64,000 nt of DNA from Adineta ricciae (GCA_905250025.1 CAJNOJ010000031.1:310001-374000), one strand, 5' to 3'; counted from the stretch's first letter, positions 32,250-43,744 are shown. Numbers and translations are program-made. Notes: generated by a model from the letters alone, not told the origin.

Positions 32250-34686
32250 ATGACTTCCAGATATTTTTTTCGAACTTTTCGTCGTTTGTTTCTGCTTTCT
32301 ACTACTCAAATTTCCTTCTCGTTTCGAAATCATCGTCTTTTTTGGACTTCACTGGGCACAGCAACTGCGCTCAGTACCATTCTTCCTCCAGAATCGCCAT
32401 TTAAACACTTTACTAATTCATTTCTCCTTCATGCTAAAGCACTAGGAAGAGATCTCTCTGCAACAGGTAAAATAGATCTCGAGCATTCTTTGAAGAACTA
32501 TTTTCTGTTCATAGAAAAGCAACTTTTTCAAGCAGCTCATGACGGTCAGTTGGAAATTCTTCAAGAGCTGGTCGAAAAAGAAAAACTCGATGTAAATCTT
32601 CGCCATCCGCTTGGTTGGACCCCACTTCTCGTTGCAGTTATCAATAATAGATTCGATTGTGTTAAATATCTTCTAACGAAAGGTGCTGATCCCAATCAAT
32701 CCGATGAATTTACGAACGTTCAATCAATGGCTAAAAAAATTCATTGGCATCCCGTACAAGGTAAAGACCATTCAGAAAATTCTTCTTACAAAACAAAAAT
32801 TTCAATCATTCATTCAGTTCACACAAGACGCGAAGAAGAATTTTGTGATCGTTTGTCTTCACGGGCGACCTTCAATGGTTTTACAGCACTTCACTATGCT
32901 GTATTAAATGATAATTTACCACTGATTAATCTTTTAATTGAATACGGAGCTGATCTATTGATTGAAAACGAACAAGGCCATTTGCCATCGGCTTATGCAC
33001 TTCAACAACGAAAAGAACTGTTGAGTCAGCTGGAAAAGAATGTCAATTGAAAACTCGAACTGTTTTTGCTAAAAGTTCACTTTTCTTGCTTTTTTAGGCG
33101 AAGAAATTACATGAAGAAAGACTTAAAACTGAAAGACGGCGGCGACCACTAGAAATACGAATTAAGGAATACATTGTCGGACAAAATTATGCGATTTCCA
33201 CCGTTTGTGCTGGTAAGACTTTCGAAATATTTGCTTTAAAAACACACCAATTTAAAATATCTTTACTCAGCTATTCGACGAAAAGAATCTGGATGGACAA
33301 GTGATGAGTCTCCATTAGTTTTTCTTTTTCTCGGTTCATCTGGTGTGGGAAAAACTGAACTAGCAAAGCAAATAGCCAAGTATCTCAACGGCGAAAAGAA
33401 TCAAAGTCGATGTTTTATTCGTATTGACATGAGTGAATATCAAGAAAAACATGAAGTGGCAAAATTAATTGGCGCACCACCTGGATATGAAAGTTTGATT
33501 ACTTAGGTTATAAAAAATAAATTAAAAGTTGTTTGCTATTTTTAGATTGGATATCAAGAGGGTGGACAGCTGACCGATGCCCTGCAAAAATGTCCAACAG
33601 CTGTTGTACTATTCGATGAAGTCGATAAAGCTCATCCGGATGTTTTAACAGTTATGTTACAATTATTTGATGAGGTGAGAGAAAGCATTGGAAATGAAAA
33701 GGACACTGTTTTGTTGAATAGGGACGTTTAACTGATGGAAAAGGAAAAACTATCGATGGAAAACAAGCGATATATGTAATGACATCGAATTTAGCTAGTG
33801 AAGAAATTGCGAACTATGCACAAGATTTACGACGAGAAGAAGAAAAGAAACCGCCGTTGCTCAATTCGACAGTTTCGTCAGGTAAAAAGTTTTAAAAAAC
33901 ATGAATCTCAGAAATGTTCACTCTAATGAATAGATGATCTTGATCCAAAGGACGACGAGATGAAAAGTCGGATCACTGTATCGAAACAATTTAAAGACAA
34001 AGTGGTTAAACCGATATTGAAAGTAAATAGGAGAAGTAAAGCAAAGGTTCTATATGGGTTTTCTTGTTTTTTTTAGAAACATTTCCGTCGCGATGAATTT
34101 CTTGGACGCATTAATGAAATGGTATACTTTTTACCATTTTCCAAGAGCGAAATCAATAAATTACTTCTTAAAGAATTAGAGTTTTGGAAACGGCGAGTAA
34201 GTCGTGTTCTTCCTGTCACTCAAATCATCTTCTTCTCGTCGCTTTCAGGCAAAAGAACAACATAATATTGATATCATTTGGGATCGTAAAGCATTGGATT
34301 GTTTAGCAGATGGTTATGACATAAACTACGGAGCTAGATCACTCAAACACGAAGTAAAACCAGAAACAAAAACCAATAAAAACGATTTCTGTTTCTTCTA
34401 GATCGAACGTTCGGTGGTTAATCAATTAGCTGCTGCTCACGAGCAAGGTTTAATTGAAAGTGGCAATCAAGTGTTACTCACAGCGCACGAAAATCTCTTT
34501 TATACACCGTTCACCGCTGGTTCAAAACACGAGCCCGTTAGTCGATCAGTTAAATTACAAAAAGTCGAAACAACAGGTGGACGAGGTTTAATCAGTGGTC
34601 TTTTCAATCCTAGTAATCCGCAAGGAGCTAACGTGACTTATACCGATATTCAACCTGAAGATCATCTTAAAACATATCAGTTTTAG
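32250..34686 (+). CDS. CLPB: mitochondrial disaggregase CLPB (ankyrin + AAA+)
   Basis: Homologue of CLPB/SKD3, the AAA+ protein disaggregase of the mitochondrial intermembrane space. The first 60 residues are Arg-rich with almost no acidic residues ([17 protein letters not shown]), a targeting sequence. Ankyrin repeats follow ([50 protein letters not shown]). The single AAA+ module shows Walker [10 protein letters not shown], pore loop [10 protein letters not shown], Walker [12 protein letters not shown] and sensor MTSNLAS; the C-terminal small domain has [10 protein letters not shown] and [10 protein letters not shown] 57-nt intron at 32761-32817 is stop-free and in frame, so the first ORF looks continuous; removing it restores the family spacing before REEEF. 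Later introns are short and conventional. WDR59 starts 97 nt downstream. Confidence 0.93.
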
Positions 34687-34717
34687 CAGAAAAAGTCTGA
34701 GATTTAATTTTCTTTTC

Positions 34718-34783
34718 AATAAAAATGAACATATCTAACTGATCTATTGCGTTTGTTCGGAAATAAGAATATCCTGTTTACAG
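34718..34783 (+). promoter_or_regulatory. intercistronic poly-A signal and acceptor between CLPB and WDR59
   Basis: AATAAA at 34718-34723 lies 32 nt after the CLPB stop. CTGTTTACAG ends at 34783, immediately before the WDR59 ATG at 34784. A poly-A signal followed within about 60 nt by a 3' splice site fused to a start codon is the arrangement seen in trans-spliced operons; a cis 5' UTR intron starting within the CLPB gene is the other reading. Confidence 0.5.
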
Positions 34784-37700
34784 ATGATCATTTACGAACG
34801 AAATGCCGGTCTAGCATCGAATCTTTCCTTCACATTTGATTTCGGGAACACTTTCCCGAGTTCCGATTGTCATACAATCGAATTGAATCAAACAGAAGAC
34901 TATCTTCTACTCCTCGGCAATCATGAACTTCAATTTATTAATTTTGACTTGTTTCTCACACCGCCTGTCAATACGATCACAGATGAAAATTCTATTATCA
35001 TTCCATGTGCATCCGAAACAACATTCGTACCATTATTTGATCACCATAATATTAACCGACCGATTGTTCGATGGAATTCTCAGAATTCCAAGCAATTTGC
35101 ATTAGCCATCGACCGCCTGGTTCGATTTTATAGCATCGATTACGGACGTATACAAGAAACAAACTCAATTGTCGATACTCAACATCAGGTTAGACAAAAA
35201 AAAAAGTAGTGCGTTGGCCGGGAGTCGAACCCGGGTCGGCTGCTTGGAAGGCAACCATGCTAACCGTTACACCACCAACGCTACGAGAGACTGAGTTATA
35301 TTTTTCCTGTTCTATCCTACATACAAAATACATCTAACGGCAAATTCTCCAAGACTCGCCATTTTCTTCTCTTTTTTAGCGTCCAATTTCGACAATTTCC
35401 TACAATCCAAATGATCCAAATTGTTTCCTAACAGGAGCACTAGATGGTCATGTACAAATCTGGGATATTCGACATTGCTCATGGAAAACACCAGCAAATT
35501 TAAAATTAACATTATCAACACCGTTTAGTATTCGACAAATACAATGGGCAGGAGAAAAATCCAACAGTTCTAATTATTTAGCTATTCAATGCGACCGTTG
35601 TATACGAATCTATGATATGCGTCGAACGGATACATACTTAAGCTCAATTGAACATTCTCAACGTATCATCAACATGGATTGGACAATTCAAAATCATTCA
35701 TTAGTCACACTGTCCAAAGATAATTCATTGAGAATCTTTTCTACTAGCGGACAACTACTAGCCGAATCGATACCTAATGAACAATTACCGTTCTCACTGA
35801 ACAAAGTAAGACTTGACCAAGAAAAATGAGAATTTGTGTTTAAAGCTTCGAGATATCTTAGGTACAAACAACAGAATATGATAGTTTATTTATTTGCTCA
35901 TCACAAGATTCAATTTCTTCAACTTATGGTTTCACAAGTTGGCGTTGGGACGAAGATCATTATGTACGTCCATTAACAGATCAGATCGTGTCGACATGTC
36001 CATTGAACATCACTGATTTTCGTTTTGTAACACATTCGAGATTTTTCAATTTATATAATTTATCTTTTCCATCTCGTTCAACCGATGATTTGACAAAGCA
36101 TTTTCCTATATTAACTTGGTGCCGCGATGATCGTCTACGTTTAGTCGATATGGACGCAACATTTCGACAAACCTGGCAAAACTATATTCGACTATCGAAA
36201 AAAGCTCTGTCCGATTCAACATCGATGAATTCATCACGACAACAATACCATCGAACGAATTCGACTAAATTAATCATGAGTGCGATCGAAGATGAAATAA
36301 CTGATCTAGATGAAAGTGATCGAGATGAATCGACGTATCCCGAATTGTTATCACCATTACCACCTGTCAACGGCAACGAATCATCGGAAACTGGCGATGA
36401 AAGCGATATCTCATTCACGTATGAACGTAGATCACATTTCTTCTAGTTCATCATCCTTATTATTTTTAGTTCTGAACATCTGAATAAAGACGTATCAATT
36501 GCCAATGAATTTAGCGCATTACAAGCTACTTATGGCCCATATATTACCATGGAAACGAAAGATGAACAACATCGAATGTGCATTCTTCGTTGTACTTATC
36601 CTTTTGAGAGATCAGAATCATTTCGGATAAGTCTATTCCTTTCGCGTCATTATCCTATTATATCTCAATTATATGTACGTTTTAAATTCATCGAAGTTCG
36701 TCAGAATGATGAACGATGGAAAAATTTTCAAACATCGATTCAAACACTCTTGGATGAAACGTCATATCAGTGTTTTTATCATGGACAATTGTGTCTTCCG
36801 ATATGTTTGCTCAAACTACAACATTTGTTCCATCTGACCTATAAAAGAGAGAAACGTGCGTCGATGATCATAACAGGAAAACCAAAATCCAAACAATGTG
36901 ACCAAAGAATGGACCGGTCAGATCAAGATTCTCTAGCTAATCTCAACCATAACAATCATCGGAAAGCTTCTCATCGAATACATGACCTCCTAGCATCATC
37001 ACCAATACGTCTGAATGAAATTCAATCATACAATGGTCCGCCTATACGTTCGAACCCACGGACGTGTGGTGCTCGATTTTCTGGTGGAGTACATTTAATA
37101 TGTTTTGGTCGGACGTGCAACAATGTTCAACAATCACCAACATCTGCACCGCCGATTATGAGTAATTTAAATGATGGAATACTAACACGGCCATCGCCAT
37201 TTCATATGCGATCGATCAGTATGACAGCATCTAAAAGTCGAGGAAATTCAGGTACAGATGATCAACCATCTAGGTAAGATAGTTTTCGTGTCTGTTATTG
37301 AGATTTTTATTCATAATTTTCAAGTTATCGATCGTCGGTAGCAACCACATTGACAAATACTATACAATCTCAATCGAATGGTTCCCTAAGTCAACGAATG
37401 CCAATGTTTTCAGCACCTATGCGTTCATCTTTAGGTTCGAGTCTCGCAAACGATCATCCACGTATTTCAACATCTCTACATCGTTCGTTCAATCATCATC
37501 TAACTCAAACCAACTCAATTGTATCGATCTACGATGTTTCAATACTATTACCAATCAGTAAAAAGCTAGCCGATGATTACAAGCTCGACTTGACAAATCT
37601 AATCGATATGTGTCAAGCGAATCAAAAAATCACAAAACAAATGGCAAAATATGAACTTTCTCACTGTTGGCGTTTACTTGCCGGTCTACTATCCATTCAG

Positions 37701-38285
37701 TCGACATTACCTGATGATCATATTTGGTTTCAAACTCCAATTGCTCAAGGTTTGATTAAACATTTGATCGTTCATTCTATTACTCATGGTGATATACAGT
37801 CAGCAAGTATGTTTCTTTTAACAACATTGCAAACCTCATTTATGAAACGAACCAATCAAAATGATCATCTATACGATTCGATACTCTACTCTTACGCAAG
37901 TTTGCTCCATCGTTGGAAACATTTCTACAAACGCGCACAAATCTTGCAGAGAACTGATCATAACTGTCAATCACCGACAGTAATCAACCAAGTTTCTACA
38001 AGTATCATCTGTTCTATTTGTTTACAACCCGTATTGGGTCAGCACTTTCTATGTGCGATATGTGCACATGGCGGACATCTGATTCATATGCACGATTGGT
38101 TTTCATCAACCGAAATGAAACATCGATACTGTCCAGAAAAAGATTGTACATGTCGGTGCATCATTAAACAACAAGAATTATTAACCATTAATACAGATCA
38201 TATACAAAAACATCAGCATACACCAACGTTGACACCGAAACCATATTATGTCCGCAATTTGTCAACCAGTATGAATCATTTATAG
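34784..38285 (+). CDS. WDR59: GATOR2 subunit WDR59
   Basis: Component of GATOR2, which relieves GATOR1 inhibition of mTORC1 when amino acids are present and acts at the lysosome. Exon 1 is 34784-35188; the next begins at 35380 (RPISTISYNPNDPNCFLTGALDGHVQIWDIR). WD40 repeats are followed by an RWD domain, the conserved patch around CGARFSGGVHLICFGR, long disordered Ser/Asn-rich linkers, and a C-terminal RING-like zinc module: CSICLQPVLGQHFLCAICAHGGHLIH, then WF and CPEKDCTCRC. This domain order is specific to WDR59 among GATOR2 proteins. The 191-nt first intron contains a tRNA-Gly on the opposite strand. Linker exon ends are approximate. Confidence 0.88.
35210..35281 (-). tRNA. tRNA-Gly (anticodon UCC), nested antisense in a WDR59 intron
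   Basis: Reverse complement is a 72-nt gene identical base for base to the copy at 7432-7503, with the full cloverleaf and B-box. It sits wholly inside the first WDR59 intron (35189-35379) on the opposite strand. A run of T on its own strand (forward A-tract at about 35196-35205) supplies a Pol III terminator, and lies between the tRNA and the intron's 5' splice site. Confidence 0.96.
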
Positions 38286-38846
38286 GATTTTTTTCATTTT
38301 TCCGTTCATGTCTTTCAATTGTTGAACAAGAAAACATTTCTAATAAAGTCAAGAGATATTTGCATTCATTCATGCGAAGAAATGTTGAACTCAACCGTGA
38401 AAAGATTTCTATCCTTGAAAAACATGATTACTTTCAGAGACAATTGTTAAATGTGGATCATAAATGAAACCAATAGACATTAACATTCTTAAAGACAAAT
38501 ATTAAATATGTATATTTAGTAACAAAAGAACAAATCTCTACAAACACTCAGTAAATTGTTCAGATAAATGCAATTTTAACTGATCTTTTCAGTCATCATT
38601 TGTTCAGTCATATTCTTTCAATTGATTATATTACAATTACATCAATACCTTTTGTCAATTTCAACAATAAGAAGTACTTTAGACTTGATTGTGATCTTAT
38701 TTACTTTGATTTGATTGTCGACATTAAATATTTGTTTTCATAGTAGTTATTCGAAGAGACGCTAAGGCTTGTCATTTCATATTGATTCTATCAATGCAAT
38801 AGGAATCATCAAGATCTGACGCAATTCAAATTCTTTCTTCTAAATT
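38286..38846. other. intergenic
   Basis: WDR59 3' UTR and upstream of the four-TM gene. AT-rich; nothing further recognised. Confidence 0.4.
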
Positions 38847-39491
38847 ATGTATGTACCTCAACGACCAGGTCCGTATATCTACAATGCACCACCATATGGT
38901 ATTCCAACGTACGCAACTGTATCTTATCCGCCGAGTTCAATAGATATCCATTGGTATAATGCATGGCCACGCGTTCGAACAATTCTGTTAGCGATAATCA
39001 TGTTAATTTGTAGTGCAGCGATAATTAGTCTTGATATTGCTAATCTGGCGATTGAAGGAAGTAAATCGAATGATACATCTAGGTTTGGCTCGGGTCCGGG
39101 TAAAGTTGGAGCTGGTATTTGGAGTGGAACTGTTGCATTCGTTGCATCTATTTGTATTTTAACCATCGGTCAGTAGAATCTCATGGAAAACTTTCATCTG
39201 AAATTTTCTTTTTCAGTATTTCTGCAAAATAAACGGCAAGCATCAACTTCTGCATTGATTGCTGTTACATTAGCATTCCTTTTAATGGTTGTTCTTGTTG
39301 GTTTGATAGGTAACACTGTGCAAACAAATCTTTATTTAACCAACGTCACTGATGCCGATAAAATACAACATAAACTTTTAATCGCAATGCTTTCTGTTGG
39401 TTCATTTGTCGTAGTACTTTGTATAATCTTTTTTCTTTTGTACAGTCGAGTATTCTTTTCTCCATCCTATCGTCAATCAATAAAATACTAA
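38847..39491 (+). CDS. four-transmembrane protein, MS4A/CD20-like topology
   Basis: Two exons, 38847-39168 and 39217-39491 (48-nt intron), giving 198 residues. The N-terminus is Pro/Tyr-rich and cytosolic (RPGPYIYNAPPYGIPTYATVSYPP). Four hydrophobic helices follow: TILLAIIMLICSAAIISLDI, GAGIWSGTVAFVASICILTI, SALIAVTLAFLLMVVLVGLI and LLIAMLSVGSFVVVLCIIFF. The GAGIWSG at the second helix resembles the G-x-x-x-W-G/S-G seen in MS4A and related tetraspan families, and a glycosylation sequon (NVT) sits in the second extracellular loop. The family call is tentative; a MARVEL- or DUF-type tetraspan is possible. Function unknown. Confidence 0.7.
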
Positions 39492-39660
39492 ATGAACTAT
39501 CTAAATCCGACTGACAATGACCTCTTTCGTGAATGTCATTGAACACGAGTAACCAATGAAAATGCTTCTAATTCGTTGTCGTCGAATGATAATCTCTACT
39601 CGACATAACTCGTGCAATTAGGATTGATAGATAGAATGTAATTGATGTTATTCTTCAACA

Positions 39661-40916
39661 ATGGCCATGGAAAAAAATGAATATGCACTTGATTATGTTC
39701 TTCAAGCGGAATAGTAAATACTAGATGTATATTGATGTGAAATAATCGAATTTATCGTTTGGTTTTAGTAATCTTCTTCGAAAACAGTTCATACCTGGAA
39801 TTATTGTCATTCCGTCGGGAAAATCTAATCTAAGTGAGATTTTTTGTTTTCAACATGTTTTGCAAAGAGTTTTATCGATGATTTTTCAGTCTGGAATGGT
39901 GTTCATTTCATTTCTCAAGGACCTTACGAAGGTGGTGTGTTCCGCTTTTCAATTGTCATCCCGAATACGTTTCCCGATGGCGATTGTCCGGTTCGTCTTC
40001 TTCTGGATATCCAATTTGATAATCACGTTTTATTTTTAGAGGGTTCTTTTCCTGTCATCGATGTTTCATCCTCAAGTTGACCCCAAAACAGGCGAATTAG
40101 ACATCAAACGATACTTTCCTGTCTGGAAGTAAGTTTTTACATTCAATCTAACAACTTTTCTATCTGAGAATTTACATTCGTAGACGAAATGGGCATCATC
40201 TCTGGCAAGTTTTACGTTACATTCGACGTATCTTTCAAAAGATTGAAACAACCAATCCAATAAACATTGAAGCGGCGCATTTGTAAAATGAACCACGACA
40301 AAAATCATTGAATAAAAAGTTTTTCATTTAGATATGAACAAGATCCAGAAACTTTTCTATCAAAAGTATCGGAAAGTGTGAGTCAATCGAAGGACAACCT
40401 TTACACTTCCGATCCGTCGATCAGTGATGATCCACATGCTATATTGTACGTTGGCTCTTTTCGATGGACATTCATTTGAAAACGTTTATTTTAGATTTAC
40501 TCCATGGAGTGATAAACTACAAACAGTTCGTCAACTTCTTCTCAGTGGCAAAAAGGTAAGTCTTCGTAGAACGAAAACAATTTTGATTTTTATTGAAACC
40601 AACTCTTCCATTTGATCAGAAAACATTTTCTCCTATCGATACAAATCAAAGAGAGGATAGCACTTCATGTAAGTGTCTATGCTGCATGTGCATGTTTAGA
40701 AATTTGACTCCGATTCCTATCTTTTGTATTTCATCCAATCAAATAACGCTTGTCTATGTTTGAAAACTGATAGAATAGACGATGAATGATTGCATTTTTC
40801 AACGAGTCGTCTATTTTCAGGAAGCATTCGATCAAATTCATGGTTTATCGTGGATGAAACCAGGTGTACATCAAATCTTAGCACGAGAAGATACTTTACC
40901 AAGTCATCAAAATTAA
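39661..40916 (+). CDS. AKTIP: AKTIP/FTS homologue, ubiquitin-E2 variant
   Basis: Eight or so short exons. It starts [18 protein letters not shown], then [89 protein letters not shown] and FTPWSDKLQ, and ends [11 protein letters not shown]...SHQN. This follows the animal FTS protein closely but lacks its long N-terminal extension. As in that family, the catalytic Cys of E2 enzymes is missing, so it is a ubiquitin-conjugating-like scaffold, part of the FTS-Hook-FHIP complex that links cargo to dynein. The junction before the last exon is uncertain; an acceptor ending AACGAG near 40805 keeps the frame. Riboflavin kinase follows 101 nt downstream. Confidence 0.85.
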
Positions 40917-41017
40917 TTTTCTTGTTTTTTTTTCTCGCTGTCTCGTATATTTTGTGTCAATTTTTTTTGTCTATTTATAAAAAAATCATTTGTCATTAGT
41001 CATGTTTTTAGATAAAA

Positions 41018-41758
41018 ATGAAATCTGCATTACCATACTTTACTTGCGGAACCATCGTACGCGGTTTTGGACGTGGAAGTAAAGAACTTGGCTGTCCGAC
41101 AGGTAGTGAAACCCGAAGGCAAGTGATCGATCGAAATTCCTAAGTTTACTTTCAATATTTAGCTAATTTAGATGAAGCCACAGTAGAAAAACTACCAGCA
41201 TCAATCGATCAAGGTGTTTACTACGGTTGGGCACAGTTATTAACCAAAACAGAGAATGAAATCTACAAAATGGTGACAAGTATAGGAAATAATCCGTTCT
41301 ATAACAACACTAAGAAGACTATCGTGAGTGTTGCAATTGTGAATCTATGCTTGAATTTCATGAATTTTGTCTTAGGAAACACACATGATGCATGAATTTT
41401 CCAATGACCTTTATGCAGAAAGGATAAAACTTGTTCTGTTAGGAAAAATACGCCCAATGAAAACATTTCCAACTAGACGTAAGATTATTTTCTAAGAAAT
41501 ATCTCATTATCGCATAGAGTTAGCCGTGTAGAATGATTCGATTATGTTCTATTAATAATAATCGTTTGTGTACTCCAAAAGAATTTTTTTTAATCGGAAA
41601 AAGAACTTTCTTCCGAGATCGTCCGTGTTCATTGTACTGCATGTATCTTTCTAGATGAATTGATTATGGCAATACAACAAGATATTTCTATGGCTAGTAG
41701 CAAACTCGACTCGGACTCTTGTCGACGATATTTATCTGATCAGTTTTTCCAAAAATAA
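41018..41758 (+). CDS. RFK: riboflavin kinase
   Basis: Phosphorylates riboflavin to FMN. Four exons give about 150 residues, matching the single-domain animal enzyme (155 in human). Motifs: GTIVRGFGRGSKELGCPTANL, containing the flavin/ATP-binding G-x-PTAN; YYGWAQL; then GNNPFYNNTKKTIETHMMHEF, where the conserved NPFY...KT-ETH and catalytic Glu are seen; AERIKLVLLGKIRPMKTF; and LIMAIQQDI. No FAD-synthetase domain, as expected in animals. The ATG lies 7 nt after an acceptor-like TTTTTAG (ending 41011) in the 101-nt gap after AKTIP, so it may be the second gene of an operon. It ends only 35 nt from the convergent gene at 41794. Confidence 0.93.
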
Positions 41759-41793
41759 CGTGCAAAAGGTTTTTGTTGTTTTATATAAAAAAT

Positions 41794-42084
41794 TTATTCA
41801 TCTGCAAAGTCCAGTGTTTCATCAAAACGCGTCGGAGTTGATGCTTCACGATGATCAACGTTAAAAATCGGAGTCCGACCGAATGTAAAATTTTCTACGC
41901 GTTTATAAGCTTCAGATCTTTGCAGTGGTCCGAATATCATAAAACAAACGCCGAATAAGGATAAGATCGAGAGAACAAAGATGATAACCATCGAATTCAA
42001 CGAAATATTTTCTTTAAAAGTTGACGCCGATGTCGATGAGACAGGAAGTATTGTACAATTTCCATGTGTACCATTCGTCGACAT
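41794..42084 (-). CDS. small single-pass membrane protein
   Basis: ORF with two possible starts: ATG 42159 or MSTNGTHGNCTILP at 42084; I prefer the latter because it gives a compact type III layout. A short N-terminus with two sequons (NGT, NCT) precedes one strong transmembrane helix (SMVIIFVLSILSLFGVCFMIF), then a polar cytosolic tail (RSEAYKRVENFTFGRTPIFNVDH) ending DETLDFADE. No family recognised. The stop codon lies within GAATAAAT, so AATAAA overlaps the end of the reading frame, giving a very short 3' UTR. Confidence 0.55.
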   Translation of the reverse strand: MSTNGTHGNCTILPVSSTSASTFKENISLNSMVIIFVLSILSLFGVCFMIFGPLQRSEAYKRVENFTFGRTPIFNVDHREASTPTRFDETLDFADE

Positions 42085-42159
42085 ATTTGCACATAAGATT
42101 GCTAATATCGACCGATTTTCAAGATGATGATAGCTGTCGTTCTGAATATTTATCAGCAT

Positions 42160-43300
42160 TCGGTCATTTGCTTGCTAAGACGTGTCTATATATACACATG
42201 GATGTATAAACAAACCGATTATCAAGTGAAAAAAGTACTTCGAGTAATGTCTGGATTAGGAGAATTGTTCGACTGTCGACATTGTTAGCCTTTGAAATAC
42301 ATGTTCATTTATTCTAGAAGAATTATCATGAAAAAAGAGGAAGAAAAACTATAAAATAAATGACAAGAAACTTTTCTAGTTTTAAATAGCCTCTCAATAA
42401 GGAAAAAAGAAGAAAAAACAAGCATATGACAAATTAGTTTCTTTTTTCCTTTTCCTCTTATACCTACCAGAAAAAAGATCCTATAGGTTTGAACTCGATG
42501 TTCATAGAAAGCATATAATAACAAGACATATTATTCTTTTGTGTGTATGTTTCATGAATTATCAACAAAGCAAAAGTGTAACAATTACATAGATTGAGAG
42601 AGAAGAAAGAATGATTGTCTGACTAAATAATGAATTGATTACAACTACCGGCATTGAGCAGATTGCCCGACCGTAGTTGTAGAAAAACAACATTGAGTGC
42701 GACATTTGTTTGCCTCATTAGGAGATCGAACGTATAGTGAGACTTGCTTCTTTTCCTTCGGCTTCTGTTTCTTTCTTCCTGGCCTCCGATGTCCGTGACA
42801 AATTCAATATTCCAATCTCTAGAGAATTAGCGAACGGAAATGTGCATGGCAGGTATTGGAAACAAATGACAATAAAGATTAGGAGACATATTATCGTATC
42901 ACGTCAAAATAAGTCTCTTAATACACGAACGATACATTGTTAAGAAATCTCAATATTGACATTTTAGAAATTGACATAAACAAGTTATTTGTCTTACGAC
43001 CTAAATTTGAAATGAAGAGAAATCATATACTTGCTCATTAGTTGTTTCAAGCAAGGCGGATGCTAGCGCCCTCTTTCGAGAAAATGAAATTTTTTGCATC
43101 TTTAATAATCGTTTTAAACATTGATAAGAAATCAAGATTTTTTCATATTGAATACTGAAATAGAACGATTCTCATTCCTTGTTTTACATTTTGAAATTCA
43201 TTTTCGAAATATTTCTCACTGTTAATTCATGGAAATAATCCATTGAAGTTCTCGTTTGTTTATTTCTTTCCGTTTCGATATTGTCAAGCAAATCAATGAA
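42160..43300. other. intergenic between divergent genes
   Basis: Upstream DNA of a minus-strand and a plus-strand gene. Small ORFs here (42309-42524, 42737-42943) have no recognisable features. Confidence 0.4.
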
Positions 43301-43690
43301 ATGACTGAATCTTCCGATGATATCATTATTCTTTCGGATGATGATGTTCAAATTGAAAGTGAGATCAAACCAAAACAAACCAAACTCATCAGTGATAAAA
43401 CTGCGCCGACTCGTTCTACTAATTCAACGACGAACACGACTACCAGACGCCGTACACCAATTCTTATTCTAACTGAACCCAAATCCATCAGATATGGTAT
43501 CGAACGTGGCTACAAATTAAAACGTATCCATGGAATAAAACGTTTACATGCAAATAATGAATTAATATACCTTGTAGAATATGATCTCTGTGATGATTAT
43601 GAATTCGTACCATCGACTATTTTACGACAATATTGTGATGAAAATCTTCTTGTAGAATATCTTGAAAAATTAACTCATTTCACTGCATAG
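43301..43690 (+). CDS. SUMO-interaction motif plus chromo-shadow-domain protein (129 aa)
   Basis: Single exon. Residues 6-15 (DDIIILSDDD) are a textbook SUMO-interaction motif: a hydrophobic IIIL core followed by Ser and acids. A Thr/Ser-rich linker with TTRRRT follows. The C-terminal 60 residues read as a chromo-shadow domain: ERGYKLKRIHGIKRLHANNE, LIYLVEYDLCDDYEFVPS, ILRQYCDENLLVEYLEKL. This is the HP1 dimerisation module that binds PxVxL peptides; the usual N-terminal chromodomain is absent. Inference: a small adaptor at SUMO-rich heterochromatin. The CSD call rests on pattern, not an alignment. It is 54 nt upstream of RNASEH2C in the same direction. Confidence 0.7.
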   Translation: MTESSDDIIILSDDDVQIESEIKPKQTKLISDKTAPTRSTNSTTNTTTRRRTPILILTEPKSIRYGIERGYKLKRIHGIKRLHANNELIYLVEYDLCDDYEFVPSTILRQYCDENLLVEYLEKLTHFTA

Positions 43691-43744
43691 TCTCGAACAA
43701 CAATAATGTGAATAATATTTCTTGTTTATATTGTAGATACACGA
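43691..43744 (+). promoter_or_regulatory. 54-nt intercistronic gap with acceptor before RNASEH2C
   Basis: TTCTTGTTTATATTGTAG ends at 43736, eight nt before the ATG of RNASEH2C (43745). The gap is too short to hold a normal 3' UTR plus a promoter, which points to a shared transcript and trans-splicing. Confidence 0.45.
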
